Assembly: GCA_003162635.1 (NCBI GenBank)
Contig: PMNE01000065.1
Location: forward strand, 114,398 to 165,139
Direction: 5' to 3'
Origin: Ignavibacteriota bacterium
GTDB taxonomy: Bacteria > Bacteroidota > Ignavibacteria > UBA10030 > UBA6906
Length of the DNA stretch: 50,742 nucleotides
The stretch's first letter is position 1. Each line of letters starts with the position of its first letter. Shown here one piece after another: positions 25,962-35,602 of the stretch. The notes under the pieces are model-generated. The model had not been told where the DNA came from and made no database searches. It worked only from the letters and a program-made list of their open reading frames with translations. Position numbers and translations under genes: made by a program.

Positions 25962-26672
25962 ATGTCAGAATTTGTGTTGGACGCGGAGGTCCGCGAGGTA
26001 ACCGGCAAGCACGCCAAATACGCCCGCGGCAGGGGATTTGTCCCCGGGGTCTATTACTCCCGCGGCGAAGCGTGCATCAACATCCAGGTGGAAAAGCCCC
26101 GGCTCGACCCGCTGGTGTTCACCTCCGAAACGCATGTGATCGACCTTCACCTCAAGGATGGCTCGTCGCACAAGTGCATCCTGCGTGACGTACAGTACGA
26201 TCCGGTGAGCGATCTTCCCATCCATTTCGATCTGCAGGGCCTGCGGGAGAACGAGAAGCTGACCATTGAAATCCCGGTCGTCCTGACGGGCGGGATCCCC
26301 AAGGGTGTCCGTGACGGCGGCATGGTCCAGCATATGCTCCACAAACTGAGGATCTCCTGTCTGCCGAAGGACATTCCGGAGAAGGTGGAAATCGACGTCA
26401 GCAACCTCGAGATCAATCACTCGGTCCATGTCCGCGACCTGAACATTCCGAACGTGACGATTCTGGAAGGCGTCGACAGCGCCATCGTGGGCGTCATGCC
26501 GCCGACCGTGGTGAAGGAAGAAGAGACCGCTGTCCCGGTGGCGGAGGAAGCGGCGAAGGAGCCCGAAGTGGTCGGCAAGGGGAAGAAGGCGGAGGAGGGG
26601 GAAGGAGCCGAGCCGGCGAAGGCGGAAGCAAAACCCGCGGCGGGCAAGGAAGAGAAGAAAGAAAAGAAGTAA
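25962..26672 (+). CDS. rplY: 50S ribosomal protein L25/general stress protein Ctc
   Basis: This is the 5S-rRNA-binding protein of the large subunit, in the longer Ctc/TL5 form. It has an N-terminal L25 domain (EVREVTGKHAKYARGRGFVPGVYYSRGE) and a C-terminal beta domain (IPVVLTGGIPKGVRDGG, ISCLPKDIPEKVEIDVS). Residues from about 190 to 236 form a low-complexity Glu/Lys/Ala tail ending EEKKEKK. The track start at 25908 adds 18 unlikely residues; the ATG at 25962 has AAAGGTG upstream and the family N-terminus. pth follows after 18 bp. Confidence 0.95.
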   Translation: MSEFVLDAEVREVTGKHAKYARGRGFVPGVYYSRGEACINIQVEKPRLDPLVFTSETHVIDLHLKDGSSHKCILRDVQYDPVSDLPIHFDLQGLRENEKLTIEIPVVLTGGIPKGVRDGGMVQHMLHKLRISCLPKDIPEKVEIDVSNLEINHSVHVRDLNIPNVTILEGVDSAIVGVMPPTVVKEEETAVPVAEEAAKEPEVVGKGKKAEEGEGAEPAKAEAKPAAGKEEKKEKK

Positions 26673-26690
26673 CCGTCGGGGTGCTTCGCC

Positions 26691-27266
26691 GTGGATGCGG
26701 CTCTCATCGTTGGCCTTGGCAATCCCGGCTCCGTCTATGCGGAGACGAGGCACAATGTCGGATTCATGGTGGTCGACGAACTCTGCAGGCGGTCGAAAGC
26801 GCGGTTCGTTCCCGGACAGGGAGACTACTTCCGAGCCGGCATGGTGTTGGAGGGAACGTCCGTGTATGTGGTCAAGCCGACGACCTTTATGAACGGGAGC
26901 GGTCCCGCAGTTTTCGATGCAATATCGTTCTTCGGCGTTTCGATCGATAACACGCTGATTGTTCTTGACGATTTTCAACTTCTTCTTGGGACGCTTCGGA
27001 TGCGCCCGGGAGGGAGCGATGGCGGGCACAACGGACTCGCGTCCGTGATCCGGGCGCTGCAGCGTGAAACATTTCCGCGGTTGCGTCTCGGCATCGGGAC
27101 GGACGGGATGCCTGCCGGGCCCGCGAGGCGCGATTTTGTTCTTGAGGCCTTTCGCGGGGATGAGATCCCTGCCGTCCGCCGGATGGTACAGAGCGCAGCG
27201 GACGGAGTCGCGATGTTCGCGACAGCGGGCATCGGGCAGGCCATGAAGATCTGCAATACGCAGTAA
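26691..27266 (+). CDS. pth: Peptidyl-tRNA hydrolase
   Basis: The enzyme releases tRNA from prematurely dropped peptidyl-tRNA. The 191-residue protein begins at a GTG (no in-frame ATG nearby) and shows VGLGNPGSVYAETRHNVG with the catalytic His, KPTTFMNGSG with the conserved Asn, DDFQLLLGTLRMRPGGSDGGHNGLASV and FPRLRLGIG. All family motifs are intact. It is located between rplY and rpsF, the usual bacterial neighbourhood. Confidence 0.95.
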   Translation: MDAALIVGLGNPGSVYAETRHNVGFMVVDELCRRSKARFVPGQGDYFRAGMVLEGTSVYVVKPTTFMNGSGPAVFDAISFFGVSIDNTLIVLDDFQLLLGTLRMRPGGSDGGHNGLASVIRALQRETFPRLRLGIGTDGMPAGPARRDFVLEAFRGDEIPAVRRMVQSAADGVAMFATAGIGQAMKICNTQ

Positions 27267-27290
27267 AAACCAAAGAGGAACCCCTCTACT

Positions 27291-27320
27291 CTCCAGTTCA
27301 CCACCCGGTGAGTACTGGAG
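27291..27320 (+). promoter_or_regulatory. Candidate S6:S18 autoregulatory leader hairpin before rpsF
   Basis: A near-perfect hairpin: CTCCAGT TCACC (27291-27302) pairs with GGTGA and ACTGGAG (27307-27311 and 27314-27320), with a GT bulge on the 3' side and a loop/top containing CCCGG. The family of rpsF leader RNAs bound by the S6:S18 complex is known for a hairpin with a conserved CCG. Position, 36 nt ahead of the rpsF ATG, and the linked rpsF-rpsR order fit. No T-tract follows, so it is not a terminator. Confidence 0.5.
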
Positions 27321-27355
27321 GGTCAATCGACAACAGTCCACAGGGAGGTTGTTTC

Positions 27356-27778
27356 ATGGACAAGGTACTACGCCAGTACGAATCAACGTTCATCGTCAAC
27401 GCGTCGTTGGATGATGGGCAGGTTGACGGCGTCATCGGCCGTGTGCAGGAGGTCATCACCAAGGGAGGCGGCACGGTGGACGCTCTCAACAAATGGGGGC
27501 GGAAACGCCTCTCCTACACGATCAACAAGAAAACCAACGGTTTCTACGTCAATCTTGAGTTCACGGCACCGAGTACGCTCATCCTCGTGCTCGATCGCGC
27601 GTTCCAGCTCGACGAGATGATTCTGCGGTACCTGACCATCATCGTGAACCGGAAGGCGCTGGCCGCCCGCGCCAAGGCAGCCGCTGCAGCTGCAGCGGCA
27701 AAGCCGCCCGAGGAAGCACCCGCCGTACCGGCGAGAGAGCCCCTGTTCCAGGAAGGGACCGGAGACAAGAAACCGTAA
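27356..27778 (+). CDS. rpsF: 30S ribosomal protein S6
   Basis: The protein is a small-subunit component that pairs with S18 on the platform. It starts [12 protein letters not shown] at 27356 after a strong GGGAGG Shine-Dalgarno; the track start at 27308 lies inside the leader hairpin and is not used. The S6 fold is evident in [22 protein letters not shown]. The last 45 residues are an Ala/Pro/Glu/Lys-rich extension with a run of alanines, longer than in most S6 proteins. It heads the rpsF-rpsR-rplI cluster; the ssb gene often found after rpsF is absent. Confidence 0.96.
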   Translation: MDKVLRQYESTFIVNASLDDGQVDGVIGRVQEVITKGGGTVDALNKWGRKRLSYTINKKTNGFYVNLEFTAPSTLILVLDRAFQLDEMILRYLTIIVNRKALAARAKAAAAAAAAKPPEEAPAVPAREPLFQEGTGDKKP

Positions 27779-27806
27779 CCCCAACGAACGAGTCAGGAGT
27801 ATTCAC

Positions 27807-28070
27807 GTGCTTAATACCAGAAAACCCCGCCGCGACAAGGAAAACCAGATTCCGCGCAAGAAACGGACATGCCGTTTCTGCGACGCGAAAGAAGTGTACA
27901 TCGACTACAAGGACGAAAAGCGTCTCCAGCGATTCGTGACCGAACAGGGGAAGATCATCCCCAAGCGTATCACCGGCACGTGTGCCAAGCACCAGCGTCA
28001 ACTGGTGCAAGCGATCAAGCGCGCGCGCCATCTTGCGCTTCTTCCCTTCGTGTCAGACGCCATCCGTTAA
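27807..28070 (+). CDS. rpsR: 30S ribosomal protein S18
   Basis: The 87-residue S18 starts at GTG, with AGGAG 12 bp before it. Its core is [32 protein letters not shown] and [13 protein letters not shown]. Cysteines in CRFC plus the later Cys and His (CAKH) indicate the zinc-binding C+ form. It lies 28 bp after rpsF and forms the S6:S18 heterodimer with that gene's product. Confidence 0.97.
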   Translation: MLNTRKPRRDKENQIPRKKRTCRFCDAKEVYIDYKDEKRLQRFVTEQGKIIPKRITGTCAKHQRQLVQAIKRARHLALLPFVSDAIR

Positions 28071-28089
28071 GACTGAGAGAGGGCATTGC

Positions 28090-28533
28090 ATGAAAGTCAT
28101 TCTGAGAAAAGACCACGAAAAACTCGGTTCCATCGGATCCGTCGTTGAGGTCAAGGAAGGATACGCGCGGAATTTCCTTCTCCCGAAAGGGATCGCCTAC
28201 CAGGCCACCGCGGGAAGCATGCGGGCGCTTGAGGAGGAGAAGAAGCAGGCCTCGCGGCGCGAGACGAAGGACATGAAGGCGAGCCAGCACCTTGCCGCGG
28301 AGATCGAAAAGGTATCGCTTACCATCCAGATGAAGGTCGGCGAAGACGAAAAGCTCTTCGGCGCCGTCACCTCGCAGATGGTAGCCGACGGCCTGAAGGA
28401 GAAGGGCTTCGATATCGACAAGCGTACCATCGAACTTGAAGAACCGATCAAGGCGCTGGGCATTTACAACGTGAACGTGCGACTCCCGCAAAACGTCACG
28501 GGAGTGGTGAAAGTCTGGGTGGTGCGCGAGTAG
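28090..28533 (+). CDS. rplI: 50S ribosomal protein L9
   Basis: The 147-residue protein has the L9 N-terminal domain (MKVILRKDHEKLGSIGSVVEVKEGYARNFLLP), the long connecting helix and the C-terminal rRNA-binding domain (KLFGAVTSQMVADGL, IKALGIYNVNVRL). The ORF-track start lies in rpsR; the ATG at 28090 is right. It is the last gene of the rpsF-rpsR-rplI unit and is followed by a strong hairpin. Confidence 0.97.
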   Translation: MKVILRKDHEKLGSIGSVVEVKEGYARNFLLPKGIAYQATAGSMRALEEEKKQASRRETKDMKASQHLAAEIEKVSLTIQMKVGEDEKLFGAVTSQMVADGLKEKGFDIDKRTIELEEPIKALGIYNVNVRLPQNVTGVVKVWVVRE

Positions 28534-28545
28534 TTTCCCCGCACC

Positions 28546-28582
28546 GTGCGCCCCTGCGGGGGCGCACGCGTCTTTCTCCCTT
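28546..28582 (+). terminator. Probable terminator of the rpsF-rpsR-rplI unit
   Basis: Nine-bp stem GTGCGCCCC/GGGGCGCAC with loop TGCG, followed by GCGTCTTTCTCCCTT. The tail is pyrimidine-rich, not a pure T-tract. Confidence 0.6.
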
Positions 28583-28675
28583 GACAGTGAATCGGACCGG
28601 GCGGCGATCGGATCCGAAGGGAACTTCTGCACCGCCATCCTGCGTTGAATCCAGTGGGAGGCACAGAGACAATCG

Positions 28676-30512
28676 ATGACGAAGAACGTTCAAACCCTCG
28701 AGGAGGTTACCATCCGGTTCGCCGGCGATTCCGGCGACGGAATGCAGCTGACAGGAACCCAGTTCACCAATACTGTCGCGGCCCTCGGCAACGACCTGAG
28801 CACACTTCCCGACTATCCCGCAGAGATCAGAGCTCCTGCAGGCACCACCTACGGCGTCAGCGGTTTCCAAATCAAGTTCGGGAGCACCGACATCCTCACG
28901 CCGGGCGACTCCTGCGACGTTTTGGTGGCCATGAACCCCGCGGCGCTGGTCACGAACATCAAGATCCTCCGGACGGGAGGAACGATCATCGTCAACGAGG
29001 ATTCGTTCACCGACAAGAATTTCAAGATCGCCGGACTGACCTCCAATCCGCTCGATGACCCGGGCCTGGACCAGTACCATGTCCACCGCATCGGCATTAC
29101 CAAGCTGACCGGCAATGCGCTGGCCGACCTCAATCTGACCACAAGGATGGTGGAGAAGACGAAGAATTTCTTCGCCCTTGGGCTGATGTACTGGCTGTAC
29201 AACCGGGAGCTCGACCAGTCGATACGGTTCATCCGGGAAAAATTCGGCGCGAAAGACCCGGATGTGGCGGAAGCAAACCTCCGGGTCCTGAAAGCGGGAT
29301 ATAATTACGGCGAGACGACGGAGATCTTCACCACGCGCTACACTGTAAAACCTGCGAAGCTCCCTCCGGGAACCTATCGGAATATCATGGGAAACTCCGC
29401 AACCGCATTGGGCCTTGTTGCGGCGGCCGCGAAAGCGGGGTTGCCTCTCTTTCTTGGCAGCTATCCCATCACTCCGGCCAGCGACATCCTTCACGAGCTG
29501 TCGCGCTTACGGGAATTCGGCGTCAAGACATTCCAGGCCGAGGACGAGATCGCAGCGATTTGTTCCGCCATCGGCGCGTCGTATGCGGGCGCGTTGGCGG
29601 TGACAACAACCAGCGGCCCGGGCCTTGCTCTCAAGACCGAGGCGCTCGGACTTGCGATCATGCTGGAACTCCCCCTCGTGGTGATCGACGTACAGCGGGG
29701 CGGCCCCAGTACAGGCCTTCCGACAAAAACCGAACAGGCCGACCTCCTGCAGGCGGTCGTCGGCCGCAACGGCGAGGCACCGTTGTGTGTCATCGCCGCA
29801 TCGACGCCGGCGGAGTGCTTCACGGCGGCGTATGAAGCGGCACGGATCGCCATCAAGTTCATGACCCCGGTGATCTGCATGACCGACGGCTATCTGGGCA
29901 ACGGCGCGGAACCGTGGCGGATCCCGCGGGTCGATGATCTTCCCCCCATCTCCGTCCACTTTGCCACAGACCCCGCCACGTTTCAGCCGTATTCCCGCGA
30001 CCCGGAAACTCTTGCACGTCCCTGGGCCGTTCCTGGTACGCCCGGATTGGAACACCGGATCGGCGGTCTGGAGAAGCAACACATCACAGGAAATATCGAT
30101 TATGATCCCGACAACCATGACTTCATGGTCAAGATGCGGGAAGCAAAGATCGAACGGATCGCCCAGGACGTGCCCGAGCAGGAGATCGAAGGACCATCGA
30201 CCGGCGACGTCCTCGTGGTCGGCTGGGGAAGCACCTACGGTGCCATCCGGAGCGCGGTCTCCGCTCTCCGGGAGAAGGGAAAGAAGGTCTCCCATATGCA
30301 CCTCCGTTACCTCAACCCCTTCCCCCGCAACCTCGCGGGGCTGTTCAAGGGTTTCACCCACATCCTGGTTCCGGAGATCAACAACGGGCAGCTGATCAAG
30401 CTGCTCCGCGCCCGCTACCTGATCGACGCCCGGCCGTTCAATGTCATTAAGGGCCTCCCCTTGCGCGAAGAGGAAATCGAGGAACAGATCGAGTCACTGC
30501 TCGGAGAACGCC

Positions 30513-30520
<8 letters not shown>
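28676..30520 (+). CDS. korA: 2-oxoacid:ferredoxin oxidoreductase, fused gamma-alpha subunit (2-oxoglutarate type)
   Basis: The 614-residue protein combines the gamma domain (about 1-200: IRFAGDSGDGMQLTG, PDYPAEIRAPAG, VSGFQIKFGS) with the alpha pyrimidine-binding domain (about 235-600: GSYPITPASDILHELS, FQAEDEIAAICSAIGASYAG, TTTSGPGLALKTE, QRGGPSTGLPTKTEQADL). With KorB it oxidatively decarboxylates 2-oxoglutarate (or a similar 2-oxoacid) to the acyl-CoA and reduced ferredoxin, and can run reductively. It overlaps korB by 8 bp. A TTGACA lies about 95 bp upstream, without a matching downstream box. Substrate preference cannot be proven here. Confidence 0.94.
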
Positions 30521-31541
<1,021 letters not shown>

Positions 31542-31568
31542 CCTCCCGGGATTGAACGATGCTCACGA

Positions 31569-31596
31569 CCCCTCCGTGGAAACGGAGGGGTTTTTT
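31569..31596 (+). terminator. Rho-independent terminator of korAB
   Basis: Perfect 9-bp stem CCCCTCCGT/ACGGAGGGG closed by a GGAA tetraloop and followed immediately by TTTTTT. Confidence 0.93.
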
Positions 31597-31621
31597 GTTA
31601 TCCACGAAATGGGTATATTGG
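31595..31621 (+). promoter_or_regulatory. Possible promoter for nrnA-pepA
   Basis: TATATTGG (31614-31621) is a fair -7 box. The nearest TTG (31595-31597) is 16 bp upstream, shorter than the 19-20 bp seen elsewhere, and overlaps the terminator T-tract. Confidence 0.35.
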
Positions 31622-31634
31622 CGACAGAATACGC

Positions 31635-32654
31635 ATGACCCCACGAGACCTCCAACGTACTGAAGCGATTGAGCGCGTCGCCCCCCTGTTCACGACCCAC
31701 CGGAGCTTCGTCCTTACAACGCACGTCAATCCGGACGGCGATGGACTCGGCTCAGAGATTGCGCTTGCCGCCTGGCTCCGCGCCGCAGGAAAGGACGCGC
31801 GCATCATCAATCACAGTCCAACCCCGGCAATCTACCGCTTTCTCGACTCCGACCGGCAGGTGACCGTATTTGACCACGAGCGCGACAGCGGCGTGATCGC
31901 GGCTGCGGAAGTGATCATTGTTCTCGATACGAACCACCCGGGCCGCCTTGGCTCCATGGAGCAAGCGGTCCGTGCAAGCCGGGCCTTGAAAGTCTGCATC
32001 GATCATCACCTGAACCCCGATCCATTCGCGGACCACGCGATCATCGACGAAGAAGCGACGTCGACGGGCGAGATCGTGTATCGTCTCCTCCTCCACCTGC
32101 AGCCTCCCCCCCTGCCCCCCCTTGTTGCCTCTGCGTTGTACTGTGCGATCATGACGGATACCGGTTCCTTCCGTTACCCGAGGGTCGACGGGGAAACCCA
32201 TCGCATTGTGGCCGACCTGATCACATGGGGGGCCGATCCCGTCGCAATCTACGGCGAGGTGTTCGAACGATGGTCCCATGGACGGATTCATTTGCTGGGT
32301 GAGACGCTGATGAGTTTGAAGACCGAATATGGCGGTCTGTTGGCTCACGTCACGATCACGAAGGAGATGCTGCGCCGGACCTCGACCATGGAGGAGGATA
32401 CGGAGAACTTCACCACCTACCCCATGAGTGTCGAGGGGGTAACCGTCGGTCTCCTGTTTCTCGAAATTGATAACGGCGTCAAGGTGAGTTTCCGATCAAA
32501 GGGCGAGATCGCCATCAACCGGTTGGCGCAGATGTTTGGCGGAAACGGGCATACGAACGCCGCGGGAGCTCGCATCGAGGGGGGGAAGATTGACGAAGTC
32601 AGACGAAAGATCATCGCAGCGGCGCAAGAGTTCGTCACCACACGGAGAACCTGA
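31635..32654 (+). CDS. nrnA: DHH/DHHA1 phosphoesterase, NrnA-like nanoRNase/pAp phosphatase
   Basis: The 339-residue protein has the DHH domain (HVNPDGDGLGSEIALAAWL, VLDTNHPGRLG, IDHHLNPDP) with the metal-binding Asp and His residues, and the C-terminal DHHA1 domain with GGNGHTNAAGA. NrnA degrades 2-5 nt RNAs and dephosphorylates 3'-phosphoadenosine-5'-phosphate. Cyclic-dinucleotide phosphodiesterases of the same fold are possible, but no sensory domain is present. It lies just after the korAB terminator and shares one base of its TGA with the start of pepA. Confidence 0.93.
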   Translation: MTPRDLQRTEAIERVAPLFTTHRSFVLTTHVNPDGDGLGSEIALAAWLRAAGKDARIINHSPTPAIYRFLDSDRQVTVFDHERDSGVIAAAEVIIVLDTNHPGRLGSMEQAVRASRALKVCIDHHLNPDPFADHAIIDEEATSTGEIVYRLLLHLQPPPLPPLVASALYCAIMTDTGSFRYPRVDGETHRIVADLITWGADPVAIYGEVFERWSHGRIHLLGETLMSLKTEYGGLLAHVTITKEMLRRTSTMEEDTENFTTYPMSVEGVTVGLLFLEIDNGVKVSFRSKGEIAINRLAQMFGGNGHTNAAGARIEGGKIDEVRRKIIAAAQEFVTTRRT

Positions 32655-34177
32655 TGATTCGTGTCAGCGCACAGCGTACGACGATGAAGACGATCGACGC
32701 CGACCTTCTGGCAATCGGCATTTTTGAAGATCCTCATCTGTTTGCGGGGCAGATTGCCCCCCTTGAGAGACTCCTTGGCACGTCCATCGTCCCCCCGGAT
32801 GGGATTCCCTTTGCCGGCAAAGACGGCCAGACCATGCTTCTCTTCCCGAAAAATGCGCGCGTCCCGCGTCTCCTCCTCGTGGGATGGGGAAAGAGGGATG
32901 GATTCTCCATCGAGCGCATCCGGCGGGCGGCGGCCGCAGCGGCAAAAGTGGCACAAAGCTGCGGCGTTGCCACGGCGGCATTCCTCGAGCCCGATCCGAC
33001 AATGATCGCGCGGCTTTCCCCTGAGCCCGGGAACGGCATCTGGGTCACAGTCGCTGCCGCGGCCGCCGAAGGAATCTGGCTCGGGCTCTACACGTTCAAC
33101 CGCTACAAGACCACCAAAGACTCGCCTTCGCGCCTTCGCAGGTTCTTCCTGACCACGGAATCGACGAGCAAAGTGCGATACATGTCCAGGGGAATCGAGC
33201 ATGCCCGGATCGTCTCTTCTTCCGCACTCCTGGCCCGTGATCTCGAAAACGCTCCCGGGGACGAGATCCATCCCGAGTCGCTTGCGCAGGCGGCACGGCG
33301 TGCCGGAAGACGAAGCGGCTTCCGTGTCCGCATCCTCGATGAGCGGCAGATCCGGAGGATGCACATGGGAGGGCTGCTTGGCGTCGCGCGCGGCAGTCAC
33401 CGTCCCCCCCGATTCATTGTCATGGAGTACGCCGGCCCCCGTTCATCGGCGAAGAAACCGGTCGTTCTCGTGGGAAAGGGAGTCACTTTCGATGCCGGCG
33501 GCATTTCGCTGAAGCCCTCGGCGGGAATGGCGGAAATGAAGATGGATATGTCGGGTGCGGGCGCGGTCATCGGAACGATGTCGGCGGCCGCGGAATTGAG
33601 ATTGCCGGTTCATCTTGTGGGACTTGTCCCTGCGACGGAAAACCTTCCCGGGGGCGGGGCGCTCAAGCCGGGAGATATCGTCCGCCATTACAACGGGATG
33701 ACGACGGAAGTGGACAATACCGATGCCGAGGGAAGGCTCATCCTCGCAGATGCCCTTGCGTACGCCGGCAGGTATGACCCCGCACTGATCATCGACCTCG
33801 CGACATTGACGGGAGCCGTCGTCGTGGCCCTCGGCCACTTCGCCACCGGCATGATGGGAAACAACCCGGTCGCCCTTCAGGAGATGCATGACGCCGGAGA
33901 GCGCACATACGAACGCGTGTGGGAATTGCCGCTGTTCGAGGAATATGACCGGTTGATCCGCAGCGATATCGCAGACATCAAGAATGTGGGAGGGCGCTGG
34001 GCCGGCGCGATCACTGCCGGCATGTTCCTCAAGCGATTTGTCGGCGATCGCCGCTGGATCCATCTCGACATCGCAGGGACCGCGATAATGGAAGAACCCA
34101 CGGCGTATATCCCCCGCGGCGGATCAGGCGTGGGGGTCCGTCTCCTGATCGATTTTCTTGAACACTGGTCTGCATAG
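32654..34177 (+). CDS. pepA: Leucyl aminopeptidase, M17 family
   Basis: The 507-residue cytosolic aminopeptidase has an N-terminal regulatory domain (about 1-175) and the M17 catalytic domain. Metal and catalytic residues are present in VGKGVTFDAGGISLKP (Lys, Asp), KMDMSGAG (Asp) and the signature NTDAEGRL (Asp, Glu, Arg). The active form is a dizinc hexamer releasing N-terminal residues from peptides. Translation is coupled to nrnA through a one-base TGATG overlap. The enzyme is full-length with no lesion seen. Confidence 0.95.
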   Translation: MIRVSAQRTTMKTIDADLLAIGIFEDPHLFAGQIAPLERLLGTSIVPPDGIPFAGKDGQTMLLFPKNARVPRLLLVGWGKRDGFSIERIRRAAAAAAKVAQSCGVATAAFLEPDPTMIARLSPEPGNGIWVTVAAAAAEGIWLGLYTFNRYKTTKDSPSRLRRFFLTTESTSKVRYMSRGIEHARIVSSSALLARDLENAPGDEIHPESLAQAARRAGRRSGFRVRILDERQIRRMHMGGLLGVARGSHRPPRFIVMEYAGPRSSAKKPVVLVGKGVTFDAGGISLKPSAGMAEMKMDMSGAGAVIGTMSAAAELRLPVHLVGLVPATENLPGGGALKPGDIVRHYNGMTTEVDNTDAEGRLILADALAYAGRYDPALIIDLATLTGAVVVALGHFATGMMGNNPVALQEMHDAGERTYERVWELPLFEEYDRLIRSDIADIKNVGGRWAGAITAGMFLKRFVGDRRWIHLDIAGTAIMEEPTAYIPRGGSGVGVRLLIDFLEHWSA

Positions 34178-34246
34178 CGCGCCGGTATCATTTCTCCACA
34201 TTGGGCCGGTGGGGCACTCGTCTGACGTCTTCGTGGGAGGAGAACA

Positions 34247-35602
34247 ATGCGTACATTCGTGATGGCACTCGTGACGTTGGCAGCGGGAGCAGGGATGATG
34301 TGCGCGCAGCCCCGCGGAGATCCGGAAGAGCGCGGACCCCGCCTGGTCATGTACGATGCGGTCCCTCTCCCGGCCGACAGCGGCACCGCTGTCGTCAGGA
34401 TCGACGTTCACTACCGGATCGACCGGGCGTTTTTCGTCCCCGTCAAGAATTCCGACGGCGACGGCGAGAAGCCGTTTGTCCGACGGGGCGAGGTGCTGGT
34501 CGAGCTGATGGATTCGACATGGACCGCGGCGGCCCGTTCGCTCGCGAGGATCGTGGTCGGAGAGGAGAACGAGGAACGGATTCCTGAGGGACACTTCTGG
34601 GAACAGGGGATCCTCTCCTTCACCGTCCGCCCCGGGAGTTACACCATCCAGATCTCCGTCGATGATCTCGAATCCCGCCGCAACTTTACGGAGAAGACAC
34701 GGATGGTGACCGCGGGCGAACCGTCACGGACAGGGCTCGGATCGGCATCAACCATGTTCCTCGCCGGAGCCCCTGCTGAACCGGTTCTGCCGCCCTCTGT
34801 TGCGCCGACGAATATGGGAGGGGATCTTGTTTTCGGTGTTCCGGCCGCGCTTGCGGTTCTCTGGCAGCCTCGGGGAGGGGGGGACAGCATCCTGACTGTG
34901 GCAGTGAGTTTCCACCAGGTGCCCGCCGATGAAAATGATGAATTGTTCCTTCCGACGTCCACCACGACGAAGGCGATCATCCATCGCGGCGTTTCCTTAC
35001 GACCGGCGGCGGATGCGGGGGGCATCCGGTACCTCGTTCGCGGCGGGGGGAACACGTGCCTTGCCCTCATCCCCTTTCCCGCTGAGCGATTTCTCCTTCG
35101 TGCATTCTCCATGAATATTTCCCTCTCTGCCGGATTGGAGACGCACACTCTCACGCGGTCGTTCCGCATAATGTGGCCGGACATGCCCTTCTCGCTGAAG
35201 GATGTGGACTATGCGCTGGCGGCATTGAAGTACATTACCACAGAAGACGAACTTGATTCCCTGCGCAAAGGGAACTATGAGACCCGGAGAGGGAACCTGG
35301 AAGGATTCTGGCGGAAGCGGGATGCAAGGCCCAAGTCGGCTCTGAACGACGTGGAAGCGGAGTACTACCGACGGGTGGATTTCGCAGCAAGGAATTTCGG
35401 CACTCTACGCCAGCCGGATGGCTTCCATTCCGATCGTGGAAAAGTCTATATCCTTTTCGGTCCGCCCACGACAACGGACCGTTCGCTCGATCCCTCCACG
35501 GGATTCCAGGAAATCTGGACCTACAGCAAACTCAATCGACGGTTCACGTTTGTCGACCCGAACAAGACCGGGAACTACGTCCTCCAGGCCGGAGCCCCAT
35601 GA
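34247..35602 (+). CDS. GWxTD-domain protein, secreted
   Basis: The 451-residue protein has a probable signal peptide (about residues 1-20, MCAQ cleavage region) and long beta-rich stretches. Its C-terminal 140 residues are a GWxTD-type domain: YITTEDELDSLR, FWRKRDARPKS, YYRRVDFAARNF, then HSDRGKVYILFGPP and WTYSKLNRRFTFVD. The Trp-x-Thr-Asp itself is degenerate, but the FW..RD, DRG and G.P elements are all there. The family is typical of the Fibrobacterota-Chlorobiota-Bacteroidota group and Acidobacteriota, with no established biochemical role. A good GGGAGGAG precedes the ATG. The stop overlaps the pdxA start (ATGA). Confidence 0.85.
   Translation: MRTFVMALVTLAAGAGMMCAQPRGDPEERGPRLVMYDAVPLPADSGTAVVRIDVHYRIDRAFFVPVKNSDGDGEKPFVRRGEVLVELMDSTWTAAARSLARIVVGEENEERIPEGHFWEQGILSFTVRPGSYTIQISVDDLESRRNFTEKTRMVTAGEPSRTGLGSASTMFLAGAPAEPVLPPSVAPTNMGGDLVFGVPAALAVLWQPRGGGDSILTVAVSFHQVPADENDELFLPTSTTTKAIIHRGVSLRPAADAGGIRYLVRGGGNTCLALIPFPAERFLLRAFSMNISLSAGLETHTLTRSFRIMWPDMPFSLKDVDYALAALKYITTEDELDSLRKGNYETRRGNLEGFWRKRDARPKSALNDVEAEYYRRVDFAARNFGTLRQPDGFHSDRGKVYILFGPPTTTDRSLDPSTGFQEIWTYSKLNRRFTFVDPNKTGNYVLQAGAP

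Noticed and set aside
25965-27341. Minus-strand ORF of 458 aa opposite rplY and pth
   Set aside because: Antisense to two clear housekeeping genes; an Arg/His-rich shadow frame.
28582-28610. TTGACA before korA as a sigma70 promoter
   Set aside because: No acceptable -10 box at 16-18 bp, and the other promoters in the window use TTG-N20-TAnnTT.
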